In this document: piece after piece, positions 44,099 to 52,472 of the stretch | Position numbering within the stretch: position 1 is the first letter of the stretch | How the letters are laid out: each line of letters starts with the position of its first letter | DNA from: Nitrospirota bacterium | GTDB taxonomy: Bacteria > Nitrospirota > Thermodesulfovibrionia > Thermodesulfovibrionales > UBA6898 | Assembly: GCA_016217675.1 (NCBI GenBank) | Contig: JACRHC010000125.1 | Coordinates: 1 to 58,552, forward strand | Direction of reading: 5' to 3' | Length of the DNA: 58,552 nucleotides | The notes under the pieces: generated by a model | What the model was told of the DNA's origin: nothing | The model's database searches: none | Seen by the model: the letters and a program-made list of their open reading frames with translations, nothing else | Made by a program: the position numbers and the translations under genes

Positions 44099-45205
44099 TC
44101 AGGCCTTATAGAAATCCCTGATCGCAGCAGCAATGTACTCCTGATCATCCCGGTTCAGTTCAGGATACATCGGAAGGGAAAGGATCTCTTCGCAGATCCG
44201 CTCAACAGCAGGGACATCACCCCTCTTGTATCCAAGATATGACATAGCCTTCTGGAGATGAACAGGATTCCGGTAATGAATGCCTGTACCGATCCCTCTG
44301 GCCGTCAAATGCTCCATCAGCCTGTCCCTCTCCCTGGACCTGATCACAAAGAGATGATAAACATGGTGTCTTCCTGCAGCCTCAGCAGGCAGTTCGATCG
44401 GAAGGCCTTTGAGAAGGCTGTAATATGAAACAGCAAGATCTCTCCGCCTCTGGTTATAGTGGTCAAGCAGCGGCAGCCTGATTCTCAGGATGGCAGCCTG
44501 AATTTCATCAAGCCGGCCATTATACCCAACAACCGCATGCTCATACTTGGATGAATGGCCATGGTTTCTGTAGAGTCTCACCTTTGCCGCTATTTCATCG
44601 TCATTAGTCGTAACAATCCCGCCCTCACCATAAGCGCCGAGGTTCTTGGTAAAGTAGAAACTGAAACAGCCCGCATTTCCAACAGAGCCGCTCTTCTTTC
44701 CCTGATAGAGCGCTCCATGGGCCTGACAGGCATCCTCTATTACAGCAATGCCGCGACTGCCTGCAAGCTCCATGATCGGATCCATGTCAGCGCACTGACC
44801 ATACATATGGATCGGGATGATGGCCCTTGTCTTTGCAGTAATCTTTTTTTCTATTGCAAGGGAATCGATGGCATAGGTCACAGGGTCTATATCCACAAAG
44901 ACCGGAACAGCTCCGATGCAGGCTATCGCCTCTGCAGTAGCAAAAAAAGTATGGGGAGAGGTGATCACTTCATCTCCCTCGCAGACGCCAGCGGCAAGCA
45001 GGGCAAACTGGAGCGCCTCTGTGCCGGAGGCAACGCCGATCGCATGCCTGGTGCCGCAGAAAGAGGCAAATTCCTTTTCAAGCGCCTGGCAGTTGGGTCC
45101 GATGTTGAGGTTCATGCCGGTCAGAACGTCTTCAATGGCCTTCATGACCTCGTTTTTGATCGGTGCAAATCCTGCCTTGAGATCAACAAAAGGTATGTTT
45201 TTCAC
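44099..45205 (-). CDS. DegT-family sugar aminotransferase, WbpE-like
   Basis: The product is 368 aa from GTG at 45205, which overlaps the TGA of the acyltransferase gene (GTGA) and has GGAG upstream; an upstream ATG is in-frame but inside the previous gene. Motifs: VKNIPFVDLK, GVASGTEALQFALLA, DEVITSPHTFFATAEAI, PIHMYGQCADMD, VIEDACQAHGA and FSFYFTKNLGAYGEGG, with the PLP lysine in FTKNLGA. It closely fits the WbpE/3-amino-sugar aminotransferase subgroup. With the Gfo/Idh (45855) and hexapeptide acyltransferase (45202) genes it forms a WbpB-D-E-like set. Confidence 0.9.
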   Translation of the reverse strand: MKNIPFVDLKAGFAPIKNEVMKAIEDVLTGMNLNIGPNCQALEKEFASFCGTRHAIGVASGTEALQFALLAAGVCEGDEVITSPHTFFATAEAIACIGAVPVFVDIDPVTYAIDSLAIEKKITAKTRAIIPIHMYGQCADMDPIMELAGSRGIAVIEDACQAHGALYQGKKSGSVGNAGCFSFYFTKNLGAYGEGGIVTTNDDEIAAKVRLYRNHGHSSKYEHAVVGYNGRLDEIQAAILRIRLPLLDHYNQRRRDLAVSYYSLLKGLPIELPAEAAGRHHVYHLFVIRSRERDRLMEHLTARGIGTGIHYRNPVHLQKAMSYLGYKRGDVPAVERICEEILSLPMYPELNRDDQEYIAAAIRDFYKA

Positions 45206-45858
45206 TTCATCATCTCCTCGTACGGCGGCCATGTGTAGGGTTTATCAAAGAATCCCTTGAAACAGACAAGCTCGTCGATCTTTTTTATGACCTTTGCCGG
45301 ATTACCGGCCACAACACTGTCAGGCGGCACATCCTTCACTACCACAGAACCTGCACCAATAAGACTGTTTCGTCCAATCCGCACACCCGGAAGGATTGTC
45401 GAATGGGCACCGATCCTTACATAATCTTCAACAACAGCGCCGCCCTTGCACTCCTGATACTTTGGACAGCCCATCGGATGCGGGTCGTCGGTAAAGACGA
45501 CATTCGGCCCGACAAAGACGTACCTGCCGATGGTCACCATCTCCATAAAACAGTTGCTGTGAATACGGCTGAAGTCTCCTATCCTGTTGCCGAACTCCAG
45601 CACAGAATTGGTCCCTATACTCACGTTATTACCGATTACGTTATCTTCCCTGACAGAAACGCCCTGACCTGTCTGAAAATAGTCACCCATGGAACTCCCT
45701 GCATACAGTGTGCTGAAGGGCCTGATATGGCTGTTCCTGCCTATTGTCAGTTGCAACTCTCCCTCACGGGCTCCCCGGGGGGCCTTACCTAAAATAGAGG
45801 GAGGATCAATGATAACATCATTGCCGAGCTCGACATTTGAAGCGATAAAATTATTCAT
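45202..45858 (-). CDS. Left-handed beta-helix (hexapeptide) sugar acyltransferase, WbpD-like
   Basis: The product is 218 aa made largely of hexapeptide repeats (VIGNNVSIGTNS, TIGRYVFVGPNVVFTDD, VRIGAHSTILPGVRIGRNSLIGAGSVVVKDVPPDSVVAGNPAKVI). HPMG after the FTDD turn and the GNPAKVI ending are standard for this class. It probably N-acetylates an amino sugar in the cytoplasm. The start overlaps the oxidoreductase gene upstream by 4 bases and the end overlaps the aminotransferase start. Confidence 0.92.
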   Translation of the reverse strand: MNNFIASNVELGNDVIIDPPSILGKAPRGAREGELQLTIGRNSHIRPFSTLYAGSSMGDYFQTGQGVSVREDNVIGNNVSIGTNSVLEFGNRIGDFSRIHSNCFMEMVTIGRYVFVGPNVVFTDDPHPMGCPKYQECKGGAVVEDYVRIGAHSTILPGVRIGRNSLIGAGSVVVKDVPPDSVVAGNPAKVIKKIDELVCFKGFFDKPYTWPPYEEMMK

Positions 45859-46871
45859 AAGGAGACTCTGACCCCGCCTTTTTTCAGCGACTTATCAGCA
45901 GCCTCAAGAACACGGACAACACGCAGACCTGCATCTCCTCCGGTAAGCGGGGCCTTGCTGTTCCTGATGCAGTCTGCAAAATGTTCGACCTCAACGCCCA
46001 ACGCCTCCCTGTTGCCGATCGCAGGGGCATGCATATCGCCGATCCGGTACTGCACGAGGCTCTGATGCACGGTCTTTTCGTTCGCCTTTGACAAAGATAT
46101 GCCTTTGTCATAAATCTTCACCTTTTCCGCAGGGTCCAGGTCATCAAAGACGACCATCTTTTTGCTGCCACCGATAATGACCTTTCGGATCTTGACCGGT
46201 GACATCCAGTTTACATGGAAATGGGCTATGAGGTCGCCCCTGAACCTGAGCGTCAGATATGCCACATCTTCCAGTCCACCGGGGGTATGGGCAGCTCCTG
46301 TAGCAACAACGCTGACCGGCTCTTCAGCTACAAGATAGTCCATAATCGACAGATCATGAGGTGCAAGATCCCAGACAACATTCACATCATGCTGGAACAA
46401 GCCGAGATTGACCCTGACTGAGTCGAAATAAAAAATATCCCCCAACTCTCCTGCATCGATCCGGCTCCTGATGTCCCGCACCGCGCCCGTATAAATGAAC
46501 GTATGGTCAACCAGCAGAACCCGTCCTTTCTTATGGGCAAGTTCAACAAGGCGCTCCGCCTCCTTCACGGTCGGGGTAAAAGGTTTTTCGACCAGCACAT
46601 GCTTGCCTGCCTCAAGTGCTTCCCTGACCAGCCGGTAATGGCTCGAAACAGGCGTGGCAACGGCCACAGCATCCAGAGACTTGTCCTTCAGGAGCTCACG
46701 ATAATCCGTTGTGACCGCCACATGAGGATATCTGAGCTTCATGCGCTCCACCTTTTCTTTATTAAGGTCACAGATATGGGTCAGGGCAGTATGCTGATTC
46801 TCGTTAAAATTTCTGATCAGATTCGGGCCCCAGTACCCGCAGCCGATTACACCGACGGTTATATCCTTCAT
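45855..46871 (-). CDS. Gfo/Idh/MocA-family sugar oxidoreductase, WbpB-like
   Basis: The product is 338 aa from the ATG at 46871, with GAGGAG eight bases upstream. The N-terminal Rossmann motif is VGVIGCGYWGPNLIRNF; AVAVATPVSSHYRLV and HVLVEKPFTP contain the catalytic-type EKP lysine. The C-terminal domain has VWDLAPHDLSIMDYL and HFHVNWMSPVKIRKV. In WbpB the family oxidises the 3-position of UDP-GlcNAc-uronic acid; the following acyltransferase and aminotransferase match that pathway to UDP-2,3-diacetamido uronic acids. No WbpA-like 6-dehydrogenase is in the window, so the sugar remains an inference. Confidence 0.9.
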   Translation of the reverse strand: MKDITVGVIGCGYWGPNLIRNFNENQHTALTHICDLNKEKVERMKLRYPHVAVTTDYRELLKDKSLDAVAVATPVSSHYRLVREALEAGKHVLVEKPFTPTVKEAERLVELAHKKGRVLLVDHTFIYTGAVRDIRSRIDAGELGDIFYFDSVRVNLGLFQHDVNVVWDLAPHDLSIMDYLVAEEPVSVVATGAAHTPGGLEDVAYLTLRFRGDLIAHFHVNWMSPVKIRKVIIGGSKKMVVFDDLDPAEKVKIYDKGISLSKANEKTVHQSLVQYRIGDMHAPAIGNREALGVEVEHFADCIRNSKAPLTGGDAGLRVVRVLEAADKSLKKGGVRVSL

Positions 46872-46885
46872 AGTCACTTCTCCTC

Positions 46886-47578
46886 TTATCTCTTCTCTAT
46901 GATGCGTCCGAGGGTAATGTCAAGATTCCTCACTCTGAAACCGACGCTCTCGTAGAATGCAATGGCATTCCTGTTCCCTGCCTGTGTCCGCACAGTGGCA
47001 ATGTCAGCGCCTTTTTCTCTGAACCATGCCAGGGCATTGCGTACCAGATCTTTGCCTACTCCGCGGTTTTGATATTCTGCAGATACACCGATCAGCGTTA
47101 TGCTGCCGGTGTTGCCGTTCACTTTACAGGCAACAAATCCCTCATTTCCTATGAGAAAGACCTTGTCGGCATCGCCTTTGAGAAGATTCTCCGCCCATGT
47201 CCGGTAAAGCCTGTCCGCCTCTTCCCTGGTGAAAAAAGGGTCCTTGTAGAACCTGCCCTCCCTGAATATGCCTGCCGATATTTGCTGAACTGTCGCATTA
47301 TCCTCTTTTGTCCCTTCACGCGCAAGAACTCGCGGGGACTCGATATCCTGCAGACTGCGATGCCATACGATTCCGATATCCGTTGTATAAAAACCTTTTT
47401 GCTCAAGGATCTGAACAGAAGCTATCTCAGTCGGCGTTAGCCGTGAAATCAGATATCTGAACTCCTGCTTCCGGGCCTCGGCGATCAGCACATCCGCCTC
47501 CTCTGCAGAGACCACAACAGGGATTATGCCTATCTTTCTGCCAAAAAACTCTGTGTCCCACGCCAGCTCCTGGATCAC
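46886..47578 (-). CDS. GNAT-family N-acetyltransferase, WecD-like
   Basis: The product is 230 aa starting at GTG (47578), which overlaps the stop of the GT2 gene (GTGA). The C-terminal GNAT domain has VSAEYQNRGVGKDLVRNAL (acetyl-CoA loop) and NAIAFYESVGFRV. The N-terminal half (LAWDTEFFGRKIG) is as in dTDP-4-amino-sugar acetyltransferases of the WecD type. It probably N-acylates an amino sugar made in this operon; with two DegT enzymes and a second acyltransferase present, which one it serves is unclear. Confidence 0.88.
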   Translation of the reverse strand: MIQELAWDTEFFGRKIGIIPVVVSAEEADVLIAEARKQEFRYLISRLTPTEIASVQILEQKGFYTTDIGIVWHRSLQDIESPRVLAREGTKEDNATVQQISAGIFREGRFYKDPFFTREEADRLYRTWAENLLKGDADKVFLIGNEGFVACKVNGNTGSITLIGVSAEYQNRGVGKDLVRNALAWFREKGADIATVRTQAGNRNAIAFYESVGFRVRNLDITLGRIIEKR

Positions 47579-48519
47579 AACCGGTCCCTGACAATATAAA
47601 GCGGACGCCTCTGAACTTCCTGATACACCCTGCCGAGATACTCTCCCAATATGCCAAGGATCAGGAGCTGAACACCGCCGACAAAAAGGACGGCAACAAT
47701 AATGGATGCGTAACCAAGCACCGGAATGCCAAGGAATATTTTTTTGTACAGAAAATAGATGCCGTAAAAAAATCCGATGCCTGCACTCAGGATACCGAGG
47801 TATGTAGCAAGCCTCAGCGGCACGGTCGAGAAGGCTGTAACTGCATTAAAGGCAAGCCTGAAAAGACGTATAATATTATACTTGGTTATGCCCTTTGTCC
47901 GTGGCGCATGGTCAATCTCTTCAAGATAGGTTTTGAAACCGGTCCAGGCGATCATACCGTGAATGAACCGGGCATGCTCGCGCATAGTATTGAGGACATC
48001 GAGCACTTTTTTATCAAATATCCTCAGCAGGGATTGATTCCTTGGAATTTCGATACCCGAAAGCCGGTTGATGAACCACCAGAAAAAAGCTGAAGGAAAT
48101 CTCTTTGCAAAAGAATCCTTCCGTTCCTTCCTGATGCCGTACACCAGATCATATCCCTGCTTGAGCCGGTTCCAGAGTTTGGGAATTTCCTCAGGAGGGT
48201 CCTGGAGATCTCCATCCATGAGAATAACCGTCTTTCCCGTAGCGCAGTCCAGGCCGGCAGTGATCGCCATATGGTGGCCGAAGTTGCGTGAAAAACTGAT
48301 TCCTTTAACCCTCGGGTCTTTCTCGTGCAGTTCCCGAATAATAGACCAGGAACTGTCCTTGCTGCCGTCATCAACAAGGATTATCTCGTAAGCATCGTCA
48401 TACCCCTCTGCGCTGCAGATTCCGTCCATAACCGCAGTAATCCTGCGGTGCAGCTCCCGAATGTTCTCCTCTTCGTTACACACGGGTATGACGAGAGAAA
48501 AGATTGTCTTTTCAATCAT
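47575..48519 (-). CDS. GtrB/ArnC-like GT2 polyprenyl-phosphate glycosyltransferase
   Basis: The product is 314 aa with FSLVIPVCNEEENI, IILVDDGSKDSSW, FSRNFGHHMAITAGLD, ILMDGDLQDPPEEIP (DxD) and two C-terminal helices, then EYLGRVYQEVQRRPLYIVRD. This is the classic GtrB architecture. It is paralogous to the enzyme at 40133 with the same RRP..IVRD tail. It is the first gene of the overlapping sugar operon and forms a polyprenyl-linked donor. A 69-base gap with no clear promoter separates it from the 17-haem gene upstream. Confidence 0.92.
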   Translation of the reverse strand: MIEKTIFSLVIPVCNEEENIRELHRRITAVMDGICSAEGYDDAYEIILVDDGSKDSSWSIIRELHEKDPRVKGISFSRNFGHHMAITAGLDCATGKTVILMDGDLQDPPEEIPKLWNRLKQGYDLVYGIRKERKDSFAKRFPSAFFWWFINRLSGIEIPRNQSLLRIFDKKVLDVLNTMREHARFIHGMIAWTGFKTYLEEIDHAPRTKGITKYNIIRLFRLAFNAVTAFSTVPLRLATYLGILSAGIGFFYGIYFLYKKIFLGIPVLGYASIIVAVLFVGGVQLLILGILGEYLGRVYQEVQRRPLYIVRDRL

Positions 48520-48588
48520 AAGAATAATATTTTACCCTCAATGGTTAATTTGGTGCAAATGGGAAAAAGAGCCTGGAATAAGGGAAGG

Positions 48589-49890
48589 CTATTTCTTGTG
48601 GCAGAAACTGCAGAGCTGCTGCGGAGATGCGGCATTGAACTGAAAAAGCCGCATAGCATCAGAACTGTGAGGATTATGACAGGATACACAGGACAGGCGC
48701 TGCTTCTTGTCGTTGATCGTCACCATTTTCTTGGTGCTGAGCGGATGTCCCTTCTGAGTAAAAGCGCCGGTCGCATGGGGACTGGTCTTAACATGCGGGT
48801 GACAGCTGAGGCAGGTCTTGAGGACAGAATGCTTCAGCAGGGCCTTTCTCTTTGACGAATGGGGTGCGTGGCAGGATGCGCACATGCCGCCTGCAACAGG
48901 CGGATGAACGTTCTTCTTTTCAAAGGCAGCCTTATCGTGGCAATTGAAGCAGAGATCAGGTCTGTCTGCCATAAGAAGCTTGGCGTTGTCAGACTGGTGG
49001 GGCAGGTGGCAACTGCTGCACATACCGCCGGCAACAGGGGCATGCATCACCTTTGCCTTCTTTAATTTCGCTTTATTGTGGCATTTGAGACAGAGATCAA
49101 CCCCCTCTTTTAAAAGGAGCTTCTGCTCTTTTGAGGCATGAGGGGCGTGACAAGACGAGCACATGCCGCCTGCGACCGGCGGATGCACATTTTTCATGCC
49201 GGAGACTATCTTTTTGTCATGACAGGATAAGCAGAGATCAGGCGCTTCTGCAATAAGCAGCTTTTCATTGGCACTGCTGTGAGGCTTATGGCAGGATAAG
49301 CACATGCCGCCTGCGACTGGAGGATGAATTGACTTATTCTCAAACTTCGTTTTGTCATGGCAGTTGAAGCAAAGATCAGGCGCTTCAGACAGAAGAAGCT
49401 TTGCATTGTCAGAACTGTGAGGATTGTGGCAGCTTGTACAGCTGCCACCCCCTACAGGTGAATGGATCGACTTGCCGCCGAATTTTGATTTATCATGACA
49501 GTTGAAACAAAGATCGGGCTGGTCTGTAGACAGCAATTTGCCCGCATCGGTGGAATGGGGATTGTGGCATGAAGTACAACCCATAAATAGAGCTGCATGG
49601 ATATTTTTCTTTGTGAACATCCCTTTATCATGACAACCATAACAGAGCTCGGGCTGATCTGAAGAAAGTCCTTTTTTTACTTTTCCGATAACTTTATGGG
49701 GCATCTCCGAGGCATTCAGCCCTGTATGACATCCCGTACATCCCATAGAAACAGCAGCATGCACCGTTTTCTTGCCCGAAAGGTCAGGATGGCACATATT
49801 GCAGTCGACTGATTCTGCCGAAGTCCTTTCGAGACCAAAGCAGATCAACGCCAATACAACTGTCAGGCCGAAGCATATATTCCTATACAA
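48589..49890 (-). CDS. Exported 17-haem cytochrome c, doubled-CXXCH array type
   Basis: The product is 433 aa from TTG at 49890, which has AGGAG eight bases upstream; an ATG at 49914 lies right next to a TATAAT box, probably at the transcription start, and lacks a ribosome site. Signal peptide (YRNICFGLTVVLALICFGLE), then 17 CXXCH motifs. Haems 3-14 form two-haem units of about 41 residues (CSSCHAPHAS, LLLKE..DLCLKCHNK, HPPVAGG) and CSFCHKK ends the protein. Same design as the 11-haem protein at 20791 with three more units. The repeats are also near-identical at DNA level (the CCGCCTGC stretch recurs), so the array could expand or contract. It lies between the Wzt and GtrB genes. Likely a long electron wire. 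Confidence 0.92.
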   Translation of the reverse strand: MYRNICFGLTVVLALICFGLERTSAESVDCNMCHPDLSGKKTVHAAVSMGCTGCHTGLNASEMPHKVIGKVKKGLSSDQPELCYGCHDKGMFTKKNIHAALFMGCTSCHNPHSTDAGKLLSTDQPDLCFNCHDKSKFGGKSIHSPVGGGSCTSCHNPHSSDNAKLLLSEAPDLCFNCHDKTKFENKSIHPPVAGGMCLSCHKPHSSANEKLLIAEAPDLCLSCHDKKIVSGMKNVHPPVAGGMCSSCHAPHASKEQKLLLKEGVDLCLKCHNKAKLKKAKVMHAPVAGGMCSSCHLPHQSDNAKLLMADRPDLCFNCHDKAAFEKKNVHPPVAGGMCASCHAPHSSKRKALLKHSVLKTCLSCHPHVKTSPHATGAFTQKGHPLSTKKMVTINDKKQRLSCVSCHNPHSSDAMRLFQFNAASPQQLCSFCHKK

Positions 49891-49916
49891 GCGATTTTCT
49901 CCTAAACTTGACATAC

Positions 49917-49944
49917 ATTATAATGCTACCTAAGGAGACCAGAA
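49917..49944 (-). promoter_or_regulatory. Putative promoter of the 17-haem cytochrome gene
   Basis: A perfect TATAAT on the minus strand (49917-49922) sits 27 bases upstream of the TTG start; a poor TTCTGG lies 16 bases further upstream. The -10 match alone carries the call and it supports the TTG start. Confidence 0.4.
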
Positions 49945-50080
49945 TTTATCAACGCAATTCGCCCTCATCTCTTTTTTGACCGCAGAAGGCAAGATGCATG
50001 TCTGCTGTTTTTGATAGATAGCAATATTCATTACGCTTCCTCATTGCATATTCTAAAAAGTTTGCACGTCCGCTCATAGA

Positions 50081-51388
50081 TCAATTTGTCCATTCAAGCA
50101 CGGGAGCAAAAAACCCCATACGCTTGTCCAGCCAAAGCGGTGACTCACTCAACCCGCCCTTTATTTCAAGAAATATCTTGGGATTGTTCATGCCAGGAAC
50201 AAAAAGAACCTTCTTACGAAGCAAACTCCCATGCATTTCTATTTTATATATCCCTTCATTGAGAGTATGTTTCGGCAGCCTGCATCTCATTACATTTTCT
50301 CCAAGGGATACCCTGGGCCATGTGTCCGGATGACCGTCCACAAAAGCGGACCCAAATAGATAAACCTCCATATCGTTAAAAACGCCAATGCCAATATATA
50401 AGGCTGGATCAAGTTGTTTAACATTCCCCACTATGTTAATCCACAGGTCTTCATCATTTCTGCAGGGCATAGTGATTATTTCATTCCCTCGACAGTCGGA
50501 AAAAAATAACTTCATCGGAACAAAATAGTTATTGTCATAATCAGCGCCAGAATTTTCCCAAACCGGGGCAAAATCAGTTGAGTTTGTTGAAAACGAATAT
50601 TCACTTATTATCGACCTGACATCACTGCCTGCTTTGGCTATGCAGCCCTTTGCCAATAAAAGCGCAGAGGAACAGAGTTGCTCAATGGCCCCCATATTAT
50701 GACTCACAAACAGAACCGTCCTACCGCCCGCCGCCACGTCCCCCATCTTCCCAAGACACTTCTTCTGAAACTGCGCATCCCCAACCGCAAGAACTTCATC
50801 AATAATTAGTATCTCTGGATCGAGATGTGCAGCCACAGCAAAGGCAAGACGGACATACATGCCCGAAGAGTACCGCTTCACAGGCGTATCAATGAATTTT
50901 TCTATTTCAGCGAAGGCAACGATTTCGTCAAACTTGATCCCAATCTCTTTTCTTTTCATTCCCAAAATAGCACCGTTAAGATAAATATTCTCACGGCCGG
51001 TAAGTTCCGGGTGAAAACCGGTTCCTACCTCCAAAAGACTTGCCACCCTTCCTTTAATTTTCACCTGACCCTTTGTGGGAGAGGTCACCTCTGAAAGTAT
51101 TTTCAGCAGCGTTGATTTCCCCGCTCCGTTTCTGCCAATGATCCCCAAGACATCCCCCTTCTTAACTTCGAAAGATACATCGTTCAGGGCAAGCATATGA
51201 GGATTATTACCTGAGGCTCGAACATTGTGGATTGAAGGTTGAACAGCAGATATAATCGAGTTCGGGTCCTCTTTGCCGCGCATCCTGGCCCACCAGCTCT
51301 GCAGATCTCGGTGCAATGTGCCGTGGCTGATCGTTCCAAGCCGGTATTCTTTATAAAGGTTTTCAACGCTGATTACCACGTCACTCAT
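50081..51388 (-). CDS. wzt: ABC transporter ATPase for polysaccharide export (Wzt) with C-terminal glycan-binding-type domain
   Basis: The product is 435 aa from the ATG at 51388, which overlaps the TGA of the permease gene (ATGA); a longer in-frame extension is not homologous to the family. The ATPase has Walker A GRNGAGKS (about residues 85-92), signature YSSGMYVRLAFAVAA, Walker B ILIIDEVLAVGD and H-loop FVSHNMG. About residues 270-435 form a Wzt-C-like beta-sandwich, which in O-antigen exporters recognises the capped glycan end. With the permease it exports lipid-linked polysaccharide across the inner membrane. Chain length (435 aa) fits Wzt with its C-terminal domain. Confidence 0.92.
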   Translation of the reverse strand: MSDVVISVENLYKEYRLGTISHGTLHRDLQSWWARMRGKEDPNSIISAVQPSIHNVRASGNNPHMLALNDVSFEVKKGDVLGIIGRNGAGKSTLLKILSEVTSPTKGQVKIKGRVASLLEVGTGFHPELTGRENIYLNGAILGMKRKEIGIKFDEIVAFAEIEKFIDTPVKRYSSGMYVRLAFAVAAHLDPEILIIDEVLAVGDAQFQKKCLGKMGDVAAGGRTVLFVSHNMGAIEQLCSSALLLAKGCIAKAGSDVRSIISEYSFSTNSTDFAPVWENSGADYDNNYFVPMKLFFSDCRGNEIITMPCRNDEDLWINIVGNVKQLDPALYIGIGVFNDMEVYLFGSAFVDGHPDTWPRVSLGENVMRCRLPKHTLNEGIYKIEMHGSLLRKKVLFVPGMNNPKIFLEIKGGLSESPLWLDKRMGFFAPVLEWTN

Positions 51389-52266
51389 ACGGTATCCATA
51401 AAAGTCTTCTCTATCCTGTGAAAGAGAACTAAACCGGCAAGCAAAATAAACCCAGTCATAGCGAAGCTGAGACCCAGATTCCACAGTCGAACTGATCCGG
51501 CGCCTAAAAATGCAAAACGGGCTGACTCCACGACGGCAGCCATCGGATTCATTGCATACATCCATTGCCATTTATCCGGTATCTGTGACATCGGGTAAAC
51601 AATAGGCGTTGCATACATCCATAGCTGGACACCAAAACCGACCACATATCTCAGATCCCTGTATTTGGTTGTAAGGGATGATATGAGAATACCGAGACCG
51701 AGGCCAAGCGCAGCCATCTGGACCAATAACAAGGGGATCAGTAAACTCCAAAGACTCACTTTAATGGCAGCCCCCCCAAGATAGAAATACGTCCAAAATA
51801 ACAGAAAAAGCATAAACTGAATTGCAAATGTTATCAGGTTCGTTATGACGATCGAGACGGGCACGGTTAGACGCGGGAAATAAACCTTGCCAAAGATGCC
51901 TGCATTCGATACAAACGTGTCTGATGTCTTATTCAGACAGTCGGCAAAATAGTTCCAGATCACGATTCCGCACATATAGAAAAGCACCTGCGGCAGACCA
52001 TCGGTTGAAATCTTTGCGATTCGCCCGAAAATAACCGTAAAGACAACAGCGGTAAACAACGGTTGAACTAAAAACCAGAGCGGGCCCAGAATAGTCTGTT
52101 TGTAAAAGGCGATAAAATCTCTTTTTACAAAGAGCAGTATCAGATCTCTGTAGTTCCAGAGACTTGAAAGGTTAACATCGAACCAGCCGCTTTTCGGTCC
52201 GATCACCTTTGTCCACTGTTCGTCCTGGACAGTTTTCATCTGATCTTTCAACTCAGCCGCCTTCAT
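51385..52266 (-). CDS. wzm: ABC-2 type polysaccharide export permease (Wzm)
   Basis: The product is 293 aa with an ABC2_membrane (PF01061) profile: the YRDLILLFVKRDF cytoplasmic helix, WFLVQPLFTAVVFTVIFG, YMCGIVIWNYFADCL, then six helices and KYRDLRYVVGFGVQLWMYATPIVYP with NPMAAVVESAR. This is the standard Wzm/KpsM/TagG permease. It is coupled to wzt downstream and is divergent from the FabG-like gene. Confidence 0.93.
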   Translation of the reverse strand: MKAAELKDQMKTVQDEQWTKVIGPKSGWFDVNLSSLWNYRDLILLFVKRDFIAFYKQTILGPLWFLVQPLFTAVVFTVIFGRIAKISTDGLPQVLFYMCGIVIWNYFADCLNKTSDTFVSNAGIFGKVYFPRLTVPVSIVITNLITFAIQFMLFLLFWTYFYLGGAAIKVSLWSLLIPLLLVQMAALGLGLGILISSLTTKYRDLRYVVGFGVQLWMYATPIVYPMSQIPDKWQWMYAMNPMAAVVESARFAFLGAGSVRLWNLGLSFAMTGFILLAGLVLFHRIEKTFMDTV

Positions 52267-52409
52267 TTATACGGGCTACCGCCGATCAGGGTCAGCAAAC
52301 CCGTCTTTTCATGTTCATTCATTCTCAGTCCACTACTGTCCCAACGTTAAAATATAGGAATATGATAACACATTAAAAATGAAGACATTACATGACTTAT
52401 TAACAGAAA

Positions 52410-52456
52410 ATATCTCGCAAATTGCTTGACTTGCGAGATATACAGAACGGATATTA
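52410..52456 (+). promoter_or_regulatory. Putative promoter and operator of the FabG-like gene
   Basis: A perfect 11-base inverted repeat, ATATCTCGCAA (52410-52420) and TTGCGAGATAT (52431-52441), spans a 10-base loop. TTGACT (52427-52432) inside it can act as a -35 with GATATT (52451-52456) 18 bases away as -10. A repressor bound to the repeat would block the promoter. The half-site does not match the BirA operator, although a biotin gene follows. Confidence 0.5.
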
Positions 52457-52472
52457 GACTGTGGTCGATTCC

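Noticed and set aside
48859..49480. Near-identical repeats in the 17-haem gene as a possible CRISPR array
   Set aside because: Units are about 123 bases, lie inside a single open frame and encode regular CXXCH pairs; there are no short palindromic repeats with unique spacers.
52410..52441. The inverted repeat as a terminator of a plus-strand transcript
   Set aside because: No upstream plus-strand gene exists and no T-tract follows; it overlaps a promoter-like -35.
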